A stretch of 64,000 nucleotides of DNA from Acestrorhynchus altus (GCA_034509495.1 CM067508.1:30021071-30085070); one strand, 5' to 3'; numbered from the stretch's first letter, positions 10,830-23,020 are shown. A program made the numbers and translations. Notes: generated from the letters alone by a model not told the origin.

Positions 10830-11904
10830 CTCGATGTTCATTTTAAGTGAATTTCTTCTAAGCACAGGGAATTGCATGGCAATAATTGACAAAGAGAAGT
10901 GCACTGAGAAGTGCACTGACAAGTACACTACAAACACTGTCGGCTGAGATTAGATTAAGAAATGTCGAAAATGTCCCTTTAAGGGGTAGTGCTGTCCCCC
11001 CTAGAGCTCTATATGAGATTATGGACTGAAGAGACTGCAGATGAAGGTAAAGTACATATGCACAGAGGGCGGTGATTGGGGATGTCCAGGTGATGAATGT
11101 GGTGTTTCGTGACTTCGACAGAGTCTCCTGAGCTGAGGCAAACTCCATCCCTCTCTCTGCCCCCTGCTCACATAAACAGGTGTGCTGGACCAGAGGAGTG
11201 GATCCATCAAATGCACACTCACACACACACACATACAGCCCTCCTCACACCTCCCTGAATGCCCATCCCTGACTCAATATAGCTAACTTCATAATCAAGC
11301 TTTAATAAACACAAAGGCTGCTGCTGAAGAGAAGCGCCACTGGCGATTAGTGAAATGAACAGGTGATTGTACAGGGCCCTTCCGCTCAGCCCAATGAAAT
11401 TAATGCTATTTTGAGACTTCCATGCACCATGCAAAAAGAAATATGTTGAGAAGTGGCAGGTGCCATATGGCTCGGTGTTTATTATCATCTTTATGTGTGT
11501 GTGGTAGGGGAAATGTAACTGACACAAATCCATATATCTTCCTGAAAGTAAGGGGGTTGTTAGACAGTGCTGATAAATCTCCTTTATAAATGTATAAACT
11601 GTCTCTATCATCAACATCGATTAAGTATTTATTTTTTTCCCTTTAATAAGGTGCATTAGTCGATTTCCTCTCTCTTTTCTGATTCTTTCAAAAGTGAGAA
11701 ATATGTGGAACATAATAAAAGATTTATTGTTTCATCAATAGCATCAGCACGTCTGAGAAAGAATGTTTGAGAGGCCCTGAGCCGCCTCCTTGTCTGTGTT
11801 TACAGTGACCTGTCAGACACTTTACGGGACACTCCTCAACGTCCCATTACTCAACCTCCATTTCTGTCTTTTCAGCTATAAAAATAGATGGAGGAAGCTG
11901 GTAG
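10830..11904. other. No gene recognised; repeat-poor stretch
   Basis: About 1 kb with little recognisable repeat content. The segment 11760-11880 is non-repetitive and moderately G+C rich. No frame with splice signals was convincing. Confidence 0.35.
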
Positions 11905-12686
11905 GTACGCATCCACACTTTGCAGGCAATTACAAGCTGTTAACATTCTAAGCTCCATATCGCTATAAGAATAACCTTCATACATGACACACATATCACA
12001 ACAAACTATAAGACCTTATCTAACCATTGGGTGATGGATTATCCATCTTAGGAAAAATAAAAATCACTTGTTTCCTACTTAATTAAATCCCAGTTTAAAT
12101 CCCAAAGAAGCTTCCAGTGCATGTTTATTGTTCTCTCCTTGTGTACATGCCCAACCTGCATGCAAACTCGGACTGATCAGTGAGGTGGCATAGCTGATGA
12201 TGTCACTGATCCAGATATTGTGTTATAGAGGAAAATCGCTGTCTGTCTTTGCTCATACAATGTTCAAATTTCACAATAAAGGTCCTGAGAAAATATAATA
12301 CTGATACACATAACAAAAATAATAAAGGACATTTAGATTTTATTTTATTTTTATCTCTGGGTGATCAATTTCCAACAGGAGTTCTGAAATATAAATTTGT
12401 TTTAGTCCTTATAAGAATAGAATAAATGTAAATAAAAAAAATAGAAACATGTTGGTGCAAGAACATTTTTGTTCAAAATTGTTAAGTTTGTTAATTTACA
12501 TCTCAAATGACAAAAAGACAAAATTGAGTATCCTATGATCTCTTGAAAATATCAATATCTAGCATGTGTGACTGATATACTATACAATTTCATAATCATA
12601 TTTTTTTATTTTTTTTTTCAGCAAAAGTACAGTATGTCAAACTATGAAAGCATCCCACATAATTGGTATAGGGTTCCAAAGGTTAA
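11905..12686 (-). mobile_element. TTAA-flanked MITE family, copy B (nearly full length)
   Basis: The high-coordinate end is GGGTTCCAAAGGTTAA (12671-12686), the inverted form of TTAACCTTTGGAACCC. Reading on the minus strand, it then follows the order of the 28317 copy, including the 'tgacatcatcagctat' region and 'taaatcccagtttaaa' (plus sense), and ends with the 'ggttactctgat' counterpart near 11950. It is non-coding and about 780 bp long. Confidence 0.65.
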
Positions 12687-12802
12687 CATTGAAAGTGCTT
12701 TTATAAGATGGGGCAATTAATACATGTGACTAGGATAAATCTGCATGAATCAGAAAAAAATACAGTTACAAGTAGATAAACACTGTAAATCTGCATTATG
12801 TA

Positions 12803-12966
12803 TTCTTCTTCCTCCAAACACGACTAGTTGAGTTTTTACCAAAAAGTTCTATTTTGGTTTCATCTGACCACATGATATTCACCCAATCCTCTTCTGGATC
12901 ATTCATATGCTCTCTGGCAAAATTCAGATGGGCCCAGACGTGTACTTGCTTAAGCAAGGGGACATA
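12803..12966 (-). mobile_element. Older Tc1-like element, 3' piece (split by a nested insertion)
   Basis: This segment is the reverse complement of transposase sequence homologous to 13733-13850 of the younger element: 'tttggtttcatctgaccaca' encodes the SDETK block in antisense. It ends at 'gcttaagcaaggggaca' followed by TA, where the younger Tc1 is inserted. The other half resumes at 14560. Homology starts abruptly at 12803, so the distal transposase and one terminal repeat are lost. Confidence 0.85.
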
Positions 12967-14559
12967 CAGTGGGGAAAATAAGTATTTAGTCAGTCACCAA
13001 TTGTGCAAGTTCTCCCACTTAAAAAGATGAGAGAGGCCTGTAATTGACATCATAGGTAGACCTCAACTATGAGAGACAAAATGTGAAAAAAAAATTGAGA
13101 AAATCATTTTGTCTGACTTTTAAAGAATTTATTTGCAAATAATGGTGGAAAATAAGTATTTGGTCACCTACAAACAAGCAAGATTTCTGGCTGTCACAGA
13201 CCTGTAACTTCTTTTTTAAGAGGCTCCTCTTTCCCCCACTCATTACCTGTATTAATGGCACCTGTTTGAAGTCGTTAACAGTATAAAAGACACCTGCCCA
13301 CAACCTCAAACAGTCACACTCCAAACTCCACTATGGTGAAGACGAAAGAGCTGTCGGAGGACACAGAAACCGAATTGTAGACCTGCACCAGGCTGGGAAG
13401 ACTGAATCTGCAATAGGCAAGCAGCTTGGTGTGAAGAAATCTACTGTGGGAGCAATAATTAGAAAATGGAAGACCTACAAGACCACTACTAATCTCCCTC
13501 GATCTGGGGCTCCACGCAAGATCTCAGCCCGTGGGGTCAAAATGATCATAAGAACGGTGAGGAAAAATCCCAGAACCACAAGGGGGGATCTAGTGAATGA
13601 CCTGCAGAAAGCTGGGACCAATGTTACAAAGGCTACCATCAGCAACACACTACGACGCCAGGGACTCAGATCTTGCAGTGCCAGACGTGTCCCCCTGCTT
13701 AAGCCAGTCCATATCCAGGCACGTCTGAAGTTTGCTAGAGAGCATTTGGATGTTCCAGAAGAGTATTGGGAGAATGTCATATGGTCAGATGAAACCAAAG
13801 TAGAACTATTTGGTAAAAACACAACTCGTCGTGTTTGGAGGACAGTGAATGCGGAGTTGCATCCAAAGAACACCATACCAACTGTGAAGCATGGGGGTGG
13901 CAACATCATGCTTTGGGGCTGTTTCTCTGCAAAGGGACCAGGACGACTGGTCCGTGTACATGAAAGAATGAATGGGGCCATGTATTGTGAGATTTTGGGT
14001 GCAAACCTCCTTCCATCAGCAAGGGCAATGAAGATGAAACGTGGCTGGGTCTTTCAGCATGACAATGATCCCAAGCACACTGCCAGGGCAACAAAGGAGT
14101 GGCTTCGTAAGAAACATTTCAAAGTCCTGGAGTGGCCTAGCCAGTCTCCCGATCTCAACCCCATCGAAAACCTTTGGAGGGAGTTAAAAGTCCGTGTTGC
14201 CCGCCGACAGCCCCAAAACATCACTGCTCTAGAGGAGATCTGCATGGAGGAATGGGCCAACATACCAGCAACAGTGTGTGCCAACCTTGTGAAGACTCAC
14301 AGAAAACGTTTGACCTCTGTCATTGCCAACAGAGGATATACAACAAAGTATTGAGATGAACTTTTGTTATTGACCAAATACTTATTTTCCACCATTATTT
14401 GCAAATAAATTCTTTAAAAGTCAGACAAAAAGATTTTCTCAATTTTTTTTTCACATTTTGTCTCTCATAGTTGAGGTCTTCCTATGATGTCAATTACAGG
14501 CCTCTCTCATCTTTTTAAGTGGGAGTTGGTGACTGACTAAATACTTATTTTCCCCACTG
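12967..14559 (+). mobile_element. Nearly intact Tc1-like transposon (IR/DR type), 1593 bp
   Basis: The termini are CAGTGGGGAAAATAAG at 12967 and its inverse ending at 14559, flanked by TA duplications at 12965-12966 and 14560-14561. The inverted repeats are about 200 bp (12967-13166 and 14371-14559). Each carries an outer and an inner copy of a 'gaaaataagtattt' direct repeat, the IR/DR layout of Sleeping Beauty-type elements and the presumed transposase binding sites. One transposase frame lies between them. It interrupts an older relative in antisense orientation. Confidence 0.93.
13431..14354 (+). CDS. Tc1-like DD34E transposase, N-terminus disrupted
   Basis: Cut-and-paste transposase that would bind its element's inverted repeats and integrate at TA. 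The open frame is 307 residues from an internal Met. The family start is ATG at 13333, but that frame stops at TAG 13378-13380, and the two frames differ by one base, so about 33 N-terminal residues are cut off by a one-base deletion. Visible parts are the second half of a helix-turn-helix (residues 1-20), a GRPR-like linker R-S-G-A-P-R-K (24-30), a second DNA-binding helix set (about 35-80), and the catalytic triad D120 (WSDET), D211 (QHDND) and E246 (SPDLNPIE). The D-to-E spacing of 34 residues is exact. A glycine-rich K-H-G-G-G box lies at 153-157. No other stop interrupts it. Without the first helix, terminal-repeat binding is probably impaired. Confidence 0.9.
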   Translation: MKKSTVGAIIRKWKTYKTTTNLPRSGAPRKISARGVKMIIRTVRKNPRTTRGDLVNDLQKAGTNVTKATISNTLRRQGLRSCSARRVPLLKPVHIQARLKFAREHLDVPEEYWENVIWSDETKVELFGKNTTRRVWRTVNAELHPKNTIPTVKHGGGNIMLWGCFSAKGPGRLVRVHERMNGAMYCEILGANLLPSARAMKMKRGWVFQHDNDPKHTARATKEWLRKKHFKVLEWPSQSPDLNPIENLWRELKVRVARRQPQNITALEEICMEEWANIPATVCANLVKTHRKRLTSVIANRGYTTKY

Positions 14560-15007
14560 TATCTGGCCCTCCAGGATTTGAGTCTGGTGCAGGTCTACAA
14601 TTTTCTTCCTGGTGTCCTTTGACAGCTCTTTGGTCTTGGCTATGGTTGAGTTTGGAGACTGTTTAAGGCTGTTGACAGGTGTCTTTTATACAGATAAGGA
14701 GGTCCAACTGGTGCCAATAATACAGGTAATGAGTGGAGGACATAAGAGCTTCTTAAAGAAGAAGTTATGACTCTGTGAGAGCCAGAAATTTTGCTTGTTT
14801 GTGGGTGACCACATACTTATTTTCCACCATAATTTACAAATAAACCAAATCTTTACAAATCTTTATAAATCCTACAATGTGATTTCCCTCATTTTGTCTC
14901 TCATAATTGAAGTGTAGCTATGATGAAATTTACAGACCTCTCTCATCTTTATAAGTAGGAGAACTTACACAATCAGTGTCTGACTAAATACTTTTTTTGC
15001 CCCACTG
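14560..15007 (-). mobile_element. Older Tc1-like element, 5' piece with terminal repeat
   Basis: Read on the minus strand from 15007, it begins CAGTGGGGCAAAAAAAG, after a TA at 15008-15009, and follows the same inverted-repeat plan as the younger element. Next comes the transposase start region (about 14640 down), where the ATG has become ATA, and then 'attgtagacctgcaccag'. There about 265 bp of the N-terminal domain are deleted, joining directly to 'actcaaatcctggagg', which continues into the piece at 12803-12966 across the nested insertion. Confidence 0.88.
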
Positions 15008-15091
15008 TAGATAAATGTTTACTTGCTGAGTTGAGGAAAGCACAGCTTTGATCAGCAAAATATATGTAATACGGGTCATCTGCAGCTAACG

Positions 15092-15707
15092 ATGCTAATG
15101 CTAAAACAGGTAGTAGCAGATAAACCCATGGGAGCTCATTTCAAAGAAATAGTGGACAGTGAGTTCACTCAGATATATTCTTCAGACTTGGGTGTTCACC
15201 TGAGTAACAACCTCACCTGGGGCAACAACACTTCCAGTCTGATTAGGAAGGTAATCAGCGGCTCTACATCCCCAGGTGGGTGAGGCCTGTTGGAGCTCTG
15301 TGCAGAGCGTTCTGTGCTCCAGCATCAACGTGTGGCACGGAAGCTGCTCTGCTGCAGAGAGGAAAGCTCTGCAGAGGGTGGTGAAGGCTGCAAAGAGGAC
15401 AGTTGGAGTCAGTCTCCACACCCCCATGGATGTTTAACTTCCAGATGCAGAAAGAGGGCCATCTGCACTTTTTGCCCTGCATTAAGAAGCATTAAGCTTC
15501 TTCCCTGATGCTGTAGGACTCTTACATTCTAACTAGACAAACCAGTGCAATGATTCTTTAATTGAACACTTGACACTTTATCTATGCTGTGGTTTTCTTC
15601 TCTTACTCATAAGCTGCTATTTTCAGACCCATCTACTCACAACTGTGACTCATTCTCATTTTGCTTTTTACTGCACCTTATTTATATTATTTATCGTGAT
15701 TGTATCC

Positions 15708-15753
<46 letters not shown>

Positions 15754-15837
15754 TGGGTGTTACCTTGAGTACATAATTTCATTCCACCTCACATACCACA
15801 TGTGCTGTGAATGACAACAAAGTCTCCTCCTCCTTTA
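15092..15837 (+). mobile_element. LINE ORF2 C-terminus and 3'UTR remnant
   Basis: The frame from 15092 gives L-G-V-H-L-S-N-N-L-T-W and a following S-L-I-R-K, typical of the region after the reverse transcriptase of fish non-LTR elements. Shifted frames continue with an L-C-R-A-F-C-A-P-like block and S-R-C-R-K-R-A-I (near 15440). The 3' part reads 'ctgtgaatgacaacaaagtc' at 15806-15825, resembling the polyadenylation region of such LINEs. Frameshifts and a (TA)n insertion at 15710-15750 show it is dead. The exact clade (L2/Rex-like) is not certain. Confidence 0.65.
15710..15750. repeat. (TA)n microsatellite
   Basis: About 20 TA units within the LINE 3' region. Confidence 0.97.
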
Positions 15838-16249
15838 ATCAGACATATTCTCAGAGCAGCTAATCATTATGAAGCAATTTCTAAGCATTTAAAGTTTTAA
15901 TGTATTTAAATATCAGAGTGGGTAACAACATATCATGGTAAAAATGCCCTCAGACACAGGACCTTGGAGTCCGCTTTCACTAAAAGAGGCTGCTTTACCA
16001 AGAAGAGATTGTAGAGTACGTGGACATCATGAATAGGAAATAGGTTTCTCTGAAAAAAAGCAAAAATCATTCCATTGTTGTAATCTTGACAACAACTCCT
16101 TTACTCTCCTGAAAATGCCAGCTGCCCTTTTATTGTGTAAGTACGATTTCATGAGCAGTAGAAATGGTTCAATTAGACAAAATAAAAATCTGATCTCTTT
16201 AAATCTTCTGCAGCCTTTACCCTCTACACCACCCAGAGAATCTGACCTT

Positions 16250-16440
16250 TCTCTTTAGGGAGACCACAGGGGTGCTTGTTCATTCTCTTCATCTTCAGGC
16301 TTGACTACTGCAACTCACCACTGGTTGGTCTTCCTATGCGTGCTTTCAGGCCCCTGCTACTGAACCATAATGCAGCAGCACAACTCATCTTCATTCATCC
16401 AAAATTTAGCCATGTTGGTCTGATGCTGTCCATACCAAAA
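16250..16440 (+). mobile_element. LINE ORF2 fragment (LDYCNS block)
   Basis: The frame from 16276 reads R-L-D-Y-C-N-S-P-L-V-G-L-P, then A-F-R-P-L-L-L-N-H-N-A-A-A, matching the conserved segment downstream of the reverse transcriptase in L2/Rex1-like LINEs (SRLDYCNSLL…L..IQNAAAR). Only this piece is clear. A short antisense LINE/SINE tail motif, 'gatgctctcatccagggcag', follows at 16478-16500. Confidence 0.75.
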
Positions 16441-17229
16441 GTAGATTCACACCTCAATTATGTCTATGGTGCTTGGCTGATGCTCTCATCCAGGGCAGCT
16501 TACATTAAAATCATTTAACAAGCTGATATCTCACTTCTCCTGGAAGATGTGGGAATGTTCTGGAAACTTATAGTGTGTCCCTGGCAACGAACTAGCAGGA
16601 GAGACACCCCCATGCATATACAGATCGCTGACACCCTTGTGGTCACGTACAGATCACACAATTAACCGCTCCCCAGCGCTACCACACAAACATTTCATCC
16701 CCATCTTCTGAATTAGGTAAATGTACCATGTACTCTTTTTAGTGTATTTTCAATTGGGTCTCAAGAAGGAATTTGGACATTTGTGACTAAAAGAGCATTT
16801 CAAGATTTGTACAATGCATCCTTGTCCATACGAATGATATACTGATGCATGCCAGAGAAGCAGAAATACAATTGTTTTAATAGAAATTGCAAAACTGCAT
16901 TACCTCAATCTGCATGTCTATTTAAATCTAAACCTACCTTAATCCTAACCATGACCATACCCTAAACTTTACCAAATCCTTACCATCACCCAAACCATAG
17001 CAAAATGTGAACCATATTTGCCTGATTTTCCATGAATTGTCCATGAATTCCTTTTTTATTAGCTCTACAATCATGAATAACAGCATTAATCCAGAGTCCA
17101 ATCCGTGTGAATTATAAAATATGAATGAAATGTCTTGATATATTTTGTGCAAATGCTATAAATATCTTGGGATATGCTTTAGTTGGATATGTACAACTGT
17201 TATGAGATCTTGTTTGTAGCATGGTGTGC

Positions 17230-17560
17230 TTGCCTGGACAGATAAAGAAACCCTAGTCTGCCTCACTCCCTACTGGCAATGATTAAAGATCAATCCGTAC
17301 CTAGAGACCTCCAGGCTTCAAATTTTGCTTGGCTTGAACCACCATCCCTCAAGACCCACGGAAAACAATCCTGCCTGTAAAGAGTCATTTTTGTCTGGAA
17401 CCCAGGTGCTGGAATGAACTTATCTGTCTGAACAATGCTGACTGAAGGCCCATCTCTTTGAGAAGCACTTGTTCTTGCAAGTCTTGCACTTATTAAAACG
17501 TCTTGTATTGATATTATGTAATGTCCTATGCCTGTATTGTGTATCATTTTACCTAGCCTT
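17230..17560 (+). mobile_element. Probable LINE 3' end, decayed
   Basis: Short blocks such as C-W-N-E-L (near 17405) and K-A-H-L-F-E-K (near 17440) appear in order, as at the C-terminus of L2-like LINEs (WNELP…LKTHLF). They may belong with the 16250 fragment, with about 0.8 kb of other sequence between. The assignment is weak. Confidence 0.35.
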
Positions 17561-17704
17561 CACTTCTGCTTTTGTTCTAGCAGTTTCTTAGCTCGAGTAA
17601 TTTCATAGATTCTGGATTAGAGCTCTGTCTATACCAATGGATTTTGACTTCTCAGATTAAGTACCCATATTTTACAGTATTTATTTTACCTTTTACCTTC
17701 ACAA

Positions 17705-18010
17705 GTGCCTTTTGCTCTAGCCTCCACCCAACATGATGCTACCACCACCACGCTTCATGATGGGGATGGTGTGTTTGTGGTGCTCGGTATATGTCAAACA
17801 AAGCATAGTCTGATGGCCACAAAGCTCCATGTTGGTTTCAACAGACCAAAGAACCTCCATCCAGTTGACCTTGGAGTTTCCTATATGCATTTGCATGATC
17901 TTTAGTCAGGATTTAATATGAGCTTTGTTCAACAGTGGCTTGGTGGCCTCCATCACCAGCCTTCTTCTTGCATAGAAGGATTCAGGATTGCCTGCTCTAG
18001 GCAGATTTAC
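17705..18010 (-). mobile_element. Tc1-like transposase relic lacking the first catalytic Asp
   Basis: On the minus strand, from high to low coordinate, it reads T-K-P-L-L-N-K-A-H-I-K-S, then N-W-M-E-V-L-W-S-V-E-T-N-M-E-L, then H-T-I-P-I-M-K-R-G-G-G-S-I-M-L. This is the first catalytic block and glycine box of Tc1 transposases (usual WSDET…IPTVKHGGGSIMLW). The Asp of WSDET is Val and a stop precedes the block. Neither end of the element was found. Confidence 0.75.
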
Positions 18011-18432
18011 ACAGTCTCTCCATTGCCTTAAACTGTAAATAAATATCACATTCAGTGATACAAATGTTCCCTCAGGAGCACCATAAACATTTAATTCCAA
18101 CACTTTGTTGCTTGTGTTTTGCAGGCCCAAGCCAGCCTGAAGATGTTTGCTGTAACATACACCTGTCACTCAGTATGTATGTGTGTGAGTGTGCATGTGT
18201 GTAAGTGCTTTAGCTCTACAGCTCTGAGACCTTTATTACACTCCGTCTCTCGCTCTCTCACCACTGTAATATGGCAGAGTGGTTATGAGCTGCTGAGATG
18301 TTGTCTGAGACTCAGTTTCATTTTCTTGGTCAGTCTGAGCTGTGGGAACTGACTCTAGACTGCAGAGTAGCAGTTATGAGCTGGGAAAAAGACAGAGGAC
18401 AAGTTAACTGCACTGGAGAAGGCACACATGCC

Positions 18433-18452
18433 CACACACACACACACACACA
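18433..18452. repeat. Short (CA)n
   Basis: Ten CA units. Confidence 0.95.
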
Positions 18453-18741
18453 AAATGCAAATGACTCTCCTGGCCGCAGTGACCCAGGCCGTGTCTCTGT
18501 TCAGGTCTGGCAGAGGAGAGTGTGAGGAATAAGCAGTGGTGGGATAATTAACGGTGCTGATGCCGGAGGGTGAATGAGACTCTTTCAGCTGCTTAAGATC
18601 AGACAGAGCACAGCGCGGCAGGACACTGAGCATGCTGACCCTCCACACTCCAAAATGCCCTCCATTTCCCATTGCCCCCCTCATTGCCCCCTTCCCCCAG
18701 AATGGCCTCCACTGTGGCATGCTTCTGAATGTGTTTATGCT

Positions 18742-20164
<1,423 letters not shown>

Positions 20165-20212
20165 AAGCTCTGGATGAGGCGTCTGCTAAATGCCGCAAAT
20201 GTAAATGCATAA
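20165..20212 (+). mobile_element. LINE/SINE 3' tail fragment
   Basis: 'gctctggatgaggcgtctgc' followed by 'taaatgccgcaaatgtaaat' is the tail shared by many fish L2-type LINEs and their SINE partners. Only about 48 bp are kept. Confidence 0.65.
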
Positions 20213-20429
20213 ATGGTTTCTTTAAGAACATTGTCTGTAAACATCAAAAATGAAGATCAAGGACCTTTACATTGGGGTCTTCTAGAATCTCTGGACCTAA
20301 AGAACAGTTCAAAATGACTTTAAAATGTAATGTTACATTAACTAGACCTGTGACAAAGCAAGCAATGAGGCTCCACTTTGTTACGATTCCTTCGATTTCT
20401 TTTCCTGCTCTCTTAACTACACACACAGA

Positions 20430-20432
<3 letters not shown>

Positions 20433-20494
<62 letters not shown>
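20433..20494. repeat. (CA)n microsatellite
   Basis: A pure CA run of about 62 bp. Confidence 0.97.
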
Positions 20495-20496
<2 letters not shown>

Positions 20497-20619
20497 GCAC
20501 ATGCTGGCCTCCTCTGTAAGCAGCTTTGAGAACACCTGTGGATCATATCAAAGCTGTATATCAGACTGGACCAGTTCAATCCAGTCTGCACTCACCTGTA
20601 CTGCCCTTCCCCTGCCTGC

Positions 20620-20790
20620 AAACCTTCTCTCTCTCACTTTATCTCTCTCTCTTGCTCGCTCACTGTCTGTAGCATTTGTGCTCTCTCACTCTCTCTCTCT
20701 CTCTCTCTCTCTCTACACACTCTCTCTCTCTTGCTCTCTCACTCTCTCTCTCACTCTCTCACTCTCTCTCTTACTCTCACTCTCTATCTG
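20620..20790. repeat. (TC)n-rich polypyrimidine tract
   Basis: About 170 bp of almost pure C+T on the plus strand, mostly (TC)n with ACTC and TTGCTC interruptions. It directly precedes the 39-bp minisatellite. Mirror-symmetric polypyrimidine runs of this type can form triplex DNA. Confidence 0.9.
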
Positions 20791-20792
20791 CA

Positions 20793-22084
20793 AGGGCTAT
20801 AGGGATAAGGAGACACTGCTGGTTCATTGGTAGGGGTATGAGGATCAGGAGACAGTGCTGGGTCATTAGTAGGGGTATGAGGATCAGGAGACAGTGCTGG
20901 GTCATTAGTAGGAGTATGGGGATGAGGAGGGCACCTTTAGTTCATTAGTAGGGGTATGGGGATAAGAGACACAGCTGGTACATTTGTAGAGGTATGGGGA
21001 TAAGAGACACAGCTGGTTCATTGGTAGAGTATGGGGATAAGGAGAGACACAGCTGGTTCATTGGTAGAGGTATGGGGATGAGGAGACACAGCTAGTTTCA
21101 TTGGAAGGGTATGGGGATGAGGAGACACCGCTGGTTCATTGGAAGGGGTATGGGGATGAGGAGACACAGCTGGTTCATTGTTAGGGGTATGGGGATAAGG
21201 AGACACAGCTGGTTCATTGGAAGGGGTATGGGGATGAAAGACACAGCTGGTTCATTGTTAAGAAATTATGGGGATGAAGGGGGTCTGTGGTTGGTGTTAG
21301 GGTATGGGGATAAGAAGACACAGCTGGTTCATTGGTGAAATTTATGAGATAGGAGACACAGCTGGTTCATTGGTAGGGGTATGGGGATGAGGAGACACAG
21401 CTGGTTCATTGGTAGGGGTATGGGGATAAGGAGACACAGCTGGTTCATTGGTAGAGTGCCTGGGGATGAGAGACACAGCTAGTTCATTATGGTAGGGTAT
21501 GGGGATAAGAGACAGCTAGTTTCATTGGTAAATATGGGATGGGGATATGGACACAGTGCTGGGTCATTGGTAGGAGTATGAGGATCAGGAGACACAGCTG
21601 GTTCATTGGTAGAGGTATGGGGATGAGGAGACACAGCTGGTTCATTGGTAGGGGTATGGGGATAAGGAGACAGCTGGTTCATTGGTAAGGGTATGGGAAT
21701 GAGAGATGAGGCTGGTTCATTGGTAGGGGTATGGGGATGAGGAGACAGGTTTGGTTCATTGGTAGGGGTATGGGGATGAGGAGACAGGGCTGGTTCATTG
21801 AGTAAGTATGGGGATAAGGGAGACACAGCTGGTTCATTGGTAGGAGTATGGGATGAGGAGACACAGCTGGTTCATTGGTAGAGGTATAGAGGGATGAGAG
21901 ACACAGCTGGTTCATTGGTAGAGAGTATGAGGATGAGGAGACACAGCTGGTTCATTGGTAGGGGTATGGGGATAAGGAGACACAGCTGGTTCATTGGTAG
22001 AGGTATGGGGATGAGGAGACACAGCTGGTTCATTGGTAGAGGTATGGGGATGAGGAGACACAGCTGGTTCATTGGTAGGGGTGT
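20793..22084. repeat. 39-bp minisatellite, about 32 units
   Basis: The unit reads 'ggttcattggtaggggtatg' then 'gggatgaggagacacagct'. I count about 32 'ttcatt' anchors. Spacing is 39 bp in the homogeneous 3' part (21830-22084) and more variable in the middle (21250-21560), where units carry small deletions. The first three units carry 'cagtgctgg' instead of 'cacagctgg'. As 39 is a multiple of three, each unit translates to 13 residues in any frame (plus strand M-R-R-H-S-W-F-I-G-R-G-M-G), which produces several 70-115 residue open frames on both strands. No start context, splice signal or flanking coding sequence supports translation. Confidence 0.95.
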
Positions 22085-22724
22085 TAATGTTGGTAGTCTT
22101 TCGTCTCTTAAATCTGCTTTGAATTGCAAGTCAATTGTGCTTGAAGAAAGTACAGAAAAATATAATTCCAGGAACAGTAGAAGAAACTTGTTTTAAGTGT
22201 CTTGCTTTACTTGGTGTCTCTTAGACTGTGGCAAAATGCCCCCCACTCTCTCTCTCTCACCTCTACTGTAAGAATAGTCGAGAGGGTACTGTGTGAGGAC
22301 TGAGGTTTTAGCACTACAGATGGAGGGGTAGGCATCTTTCCCACATTGTGACTCATCATTGCTTTTTTAACCCCTTACAGAAACACTGAAGCTGAGGGGA
22401 TTCGCCATCCTTACATAGACAGGATCATGTAAAGAACATATACCAAATGACTGATAAGACAAATCTGGCACAAGCTGTTTTATCAAGGGGGTCAACATCC
22501 CCGAGGGTGTAGAGAGCCTCATAGAACGAATCAGTTGGTTTTTTGGTTTGGATTCCAGATTTAAAACTGTTGTATATTGTTCCTCTCTAAATATCCCATT
22601 AGAACACAGTCATAAAATACAAATTCTGAATTTTCTCCATAAAATGTATTAAATTGATTAAATCATATTTTTTACTCTCTTTCTAACCCCAGCCAACAGT
22701 TTAAAGAATGCCCAATATTGCCAA

Positions 22725-22728
<4 letters not shown>
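22085..22728. other. No gene recognised
   Basis: Unique-looking sequence after the minisatellite. Nothing supported. Confidence 0.35.

Positions 22729-22775
<47 letters not shown>
22729..22775. repeat. (TA)n microsatellite
   Basis: About 23 TA units. Confidence 0.97.
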
Positions 22776-22779
<4 letters not shown>

Positions 22780-22947
22780 TGTATAGAGCCTCTGATCCTG
22801 CCCTTGTGTCAGATATCAGTAAAGAAAGTTATTCATTTGTACATCTTCTACACTCAGCGTAGCACTACCTTAGGTCAGAATAATCTAGGCAACAGGAAAT
22901 AAGGTTTATTTCCCCAGGGTGAGGGAATACATGACAGAATACACATA

Positions 22948-22948
<1 letters not shown>

Positions 22949-23012
<64 letters not shown>

Positions 23013-23020
23013 ACGCACAC
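22949..23020. repeat. (CA)n with (CACACG)n end
   Basis: A CA run that changes to three CACACG units at its right end. Confidence 0.97.

Noticed and set aside
11219..11617. 132-codon minus-strand frame
   Set aside because: No motif, biased by flanking CA repeats, no splice signals.
11866..11912. Micro-exon suggested by TTTTCAG and GTAGGTAC
   Set aside because: A 25-bp segment between weak splice-like motifs, with no coding continuity. Chance is more likely.
20676..22129. Several 70-115 codon frames on both strands
   Set aside because: They are products of the 39-bp minisatellite and upstream (TC)n tract. The peptide simply repeats with the 13-codon unit.
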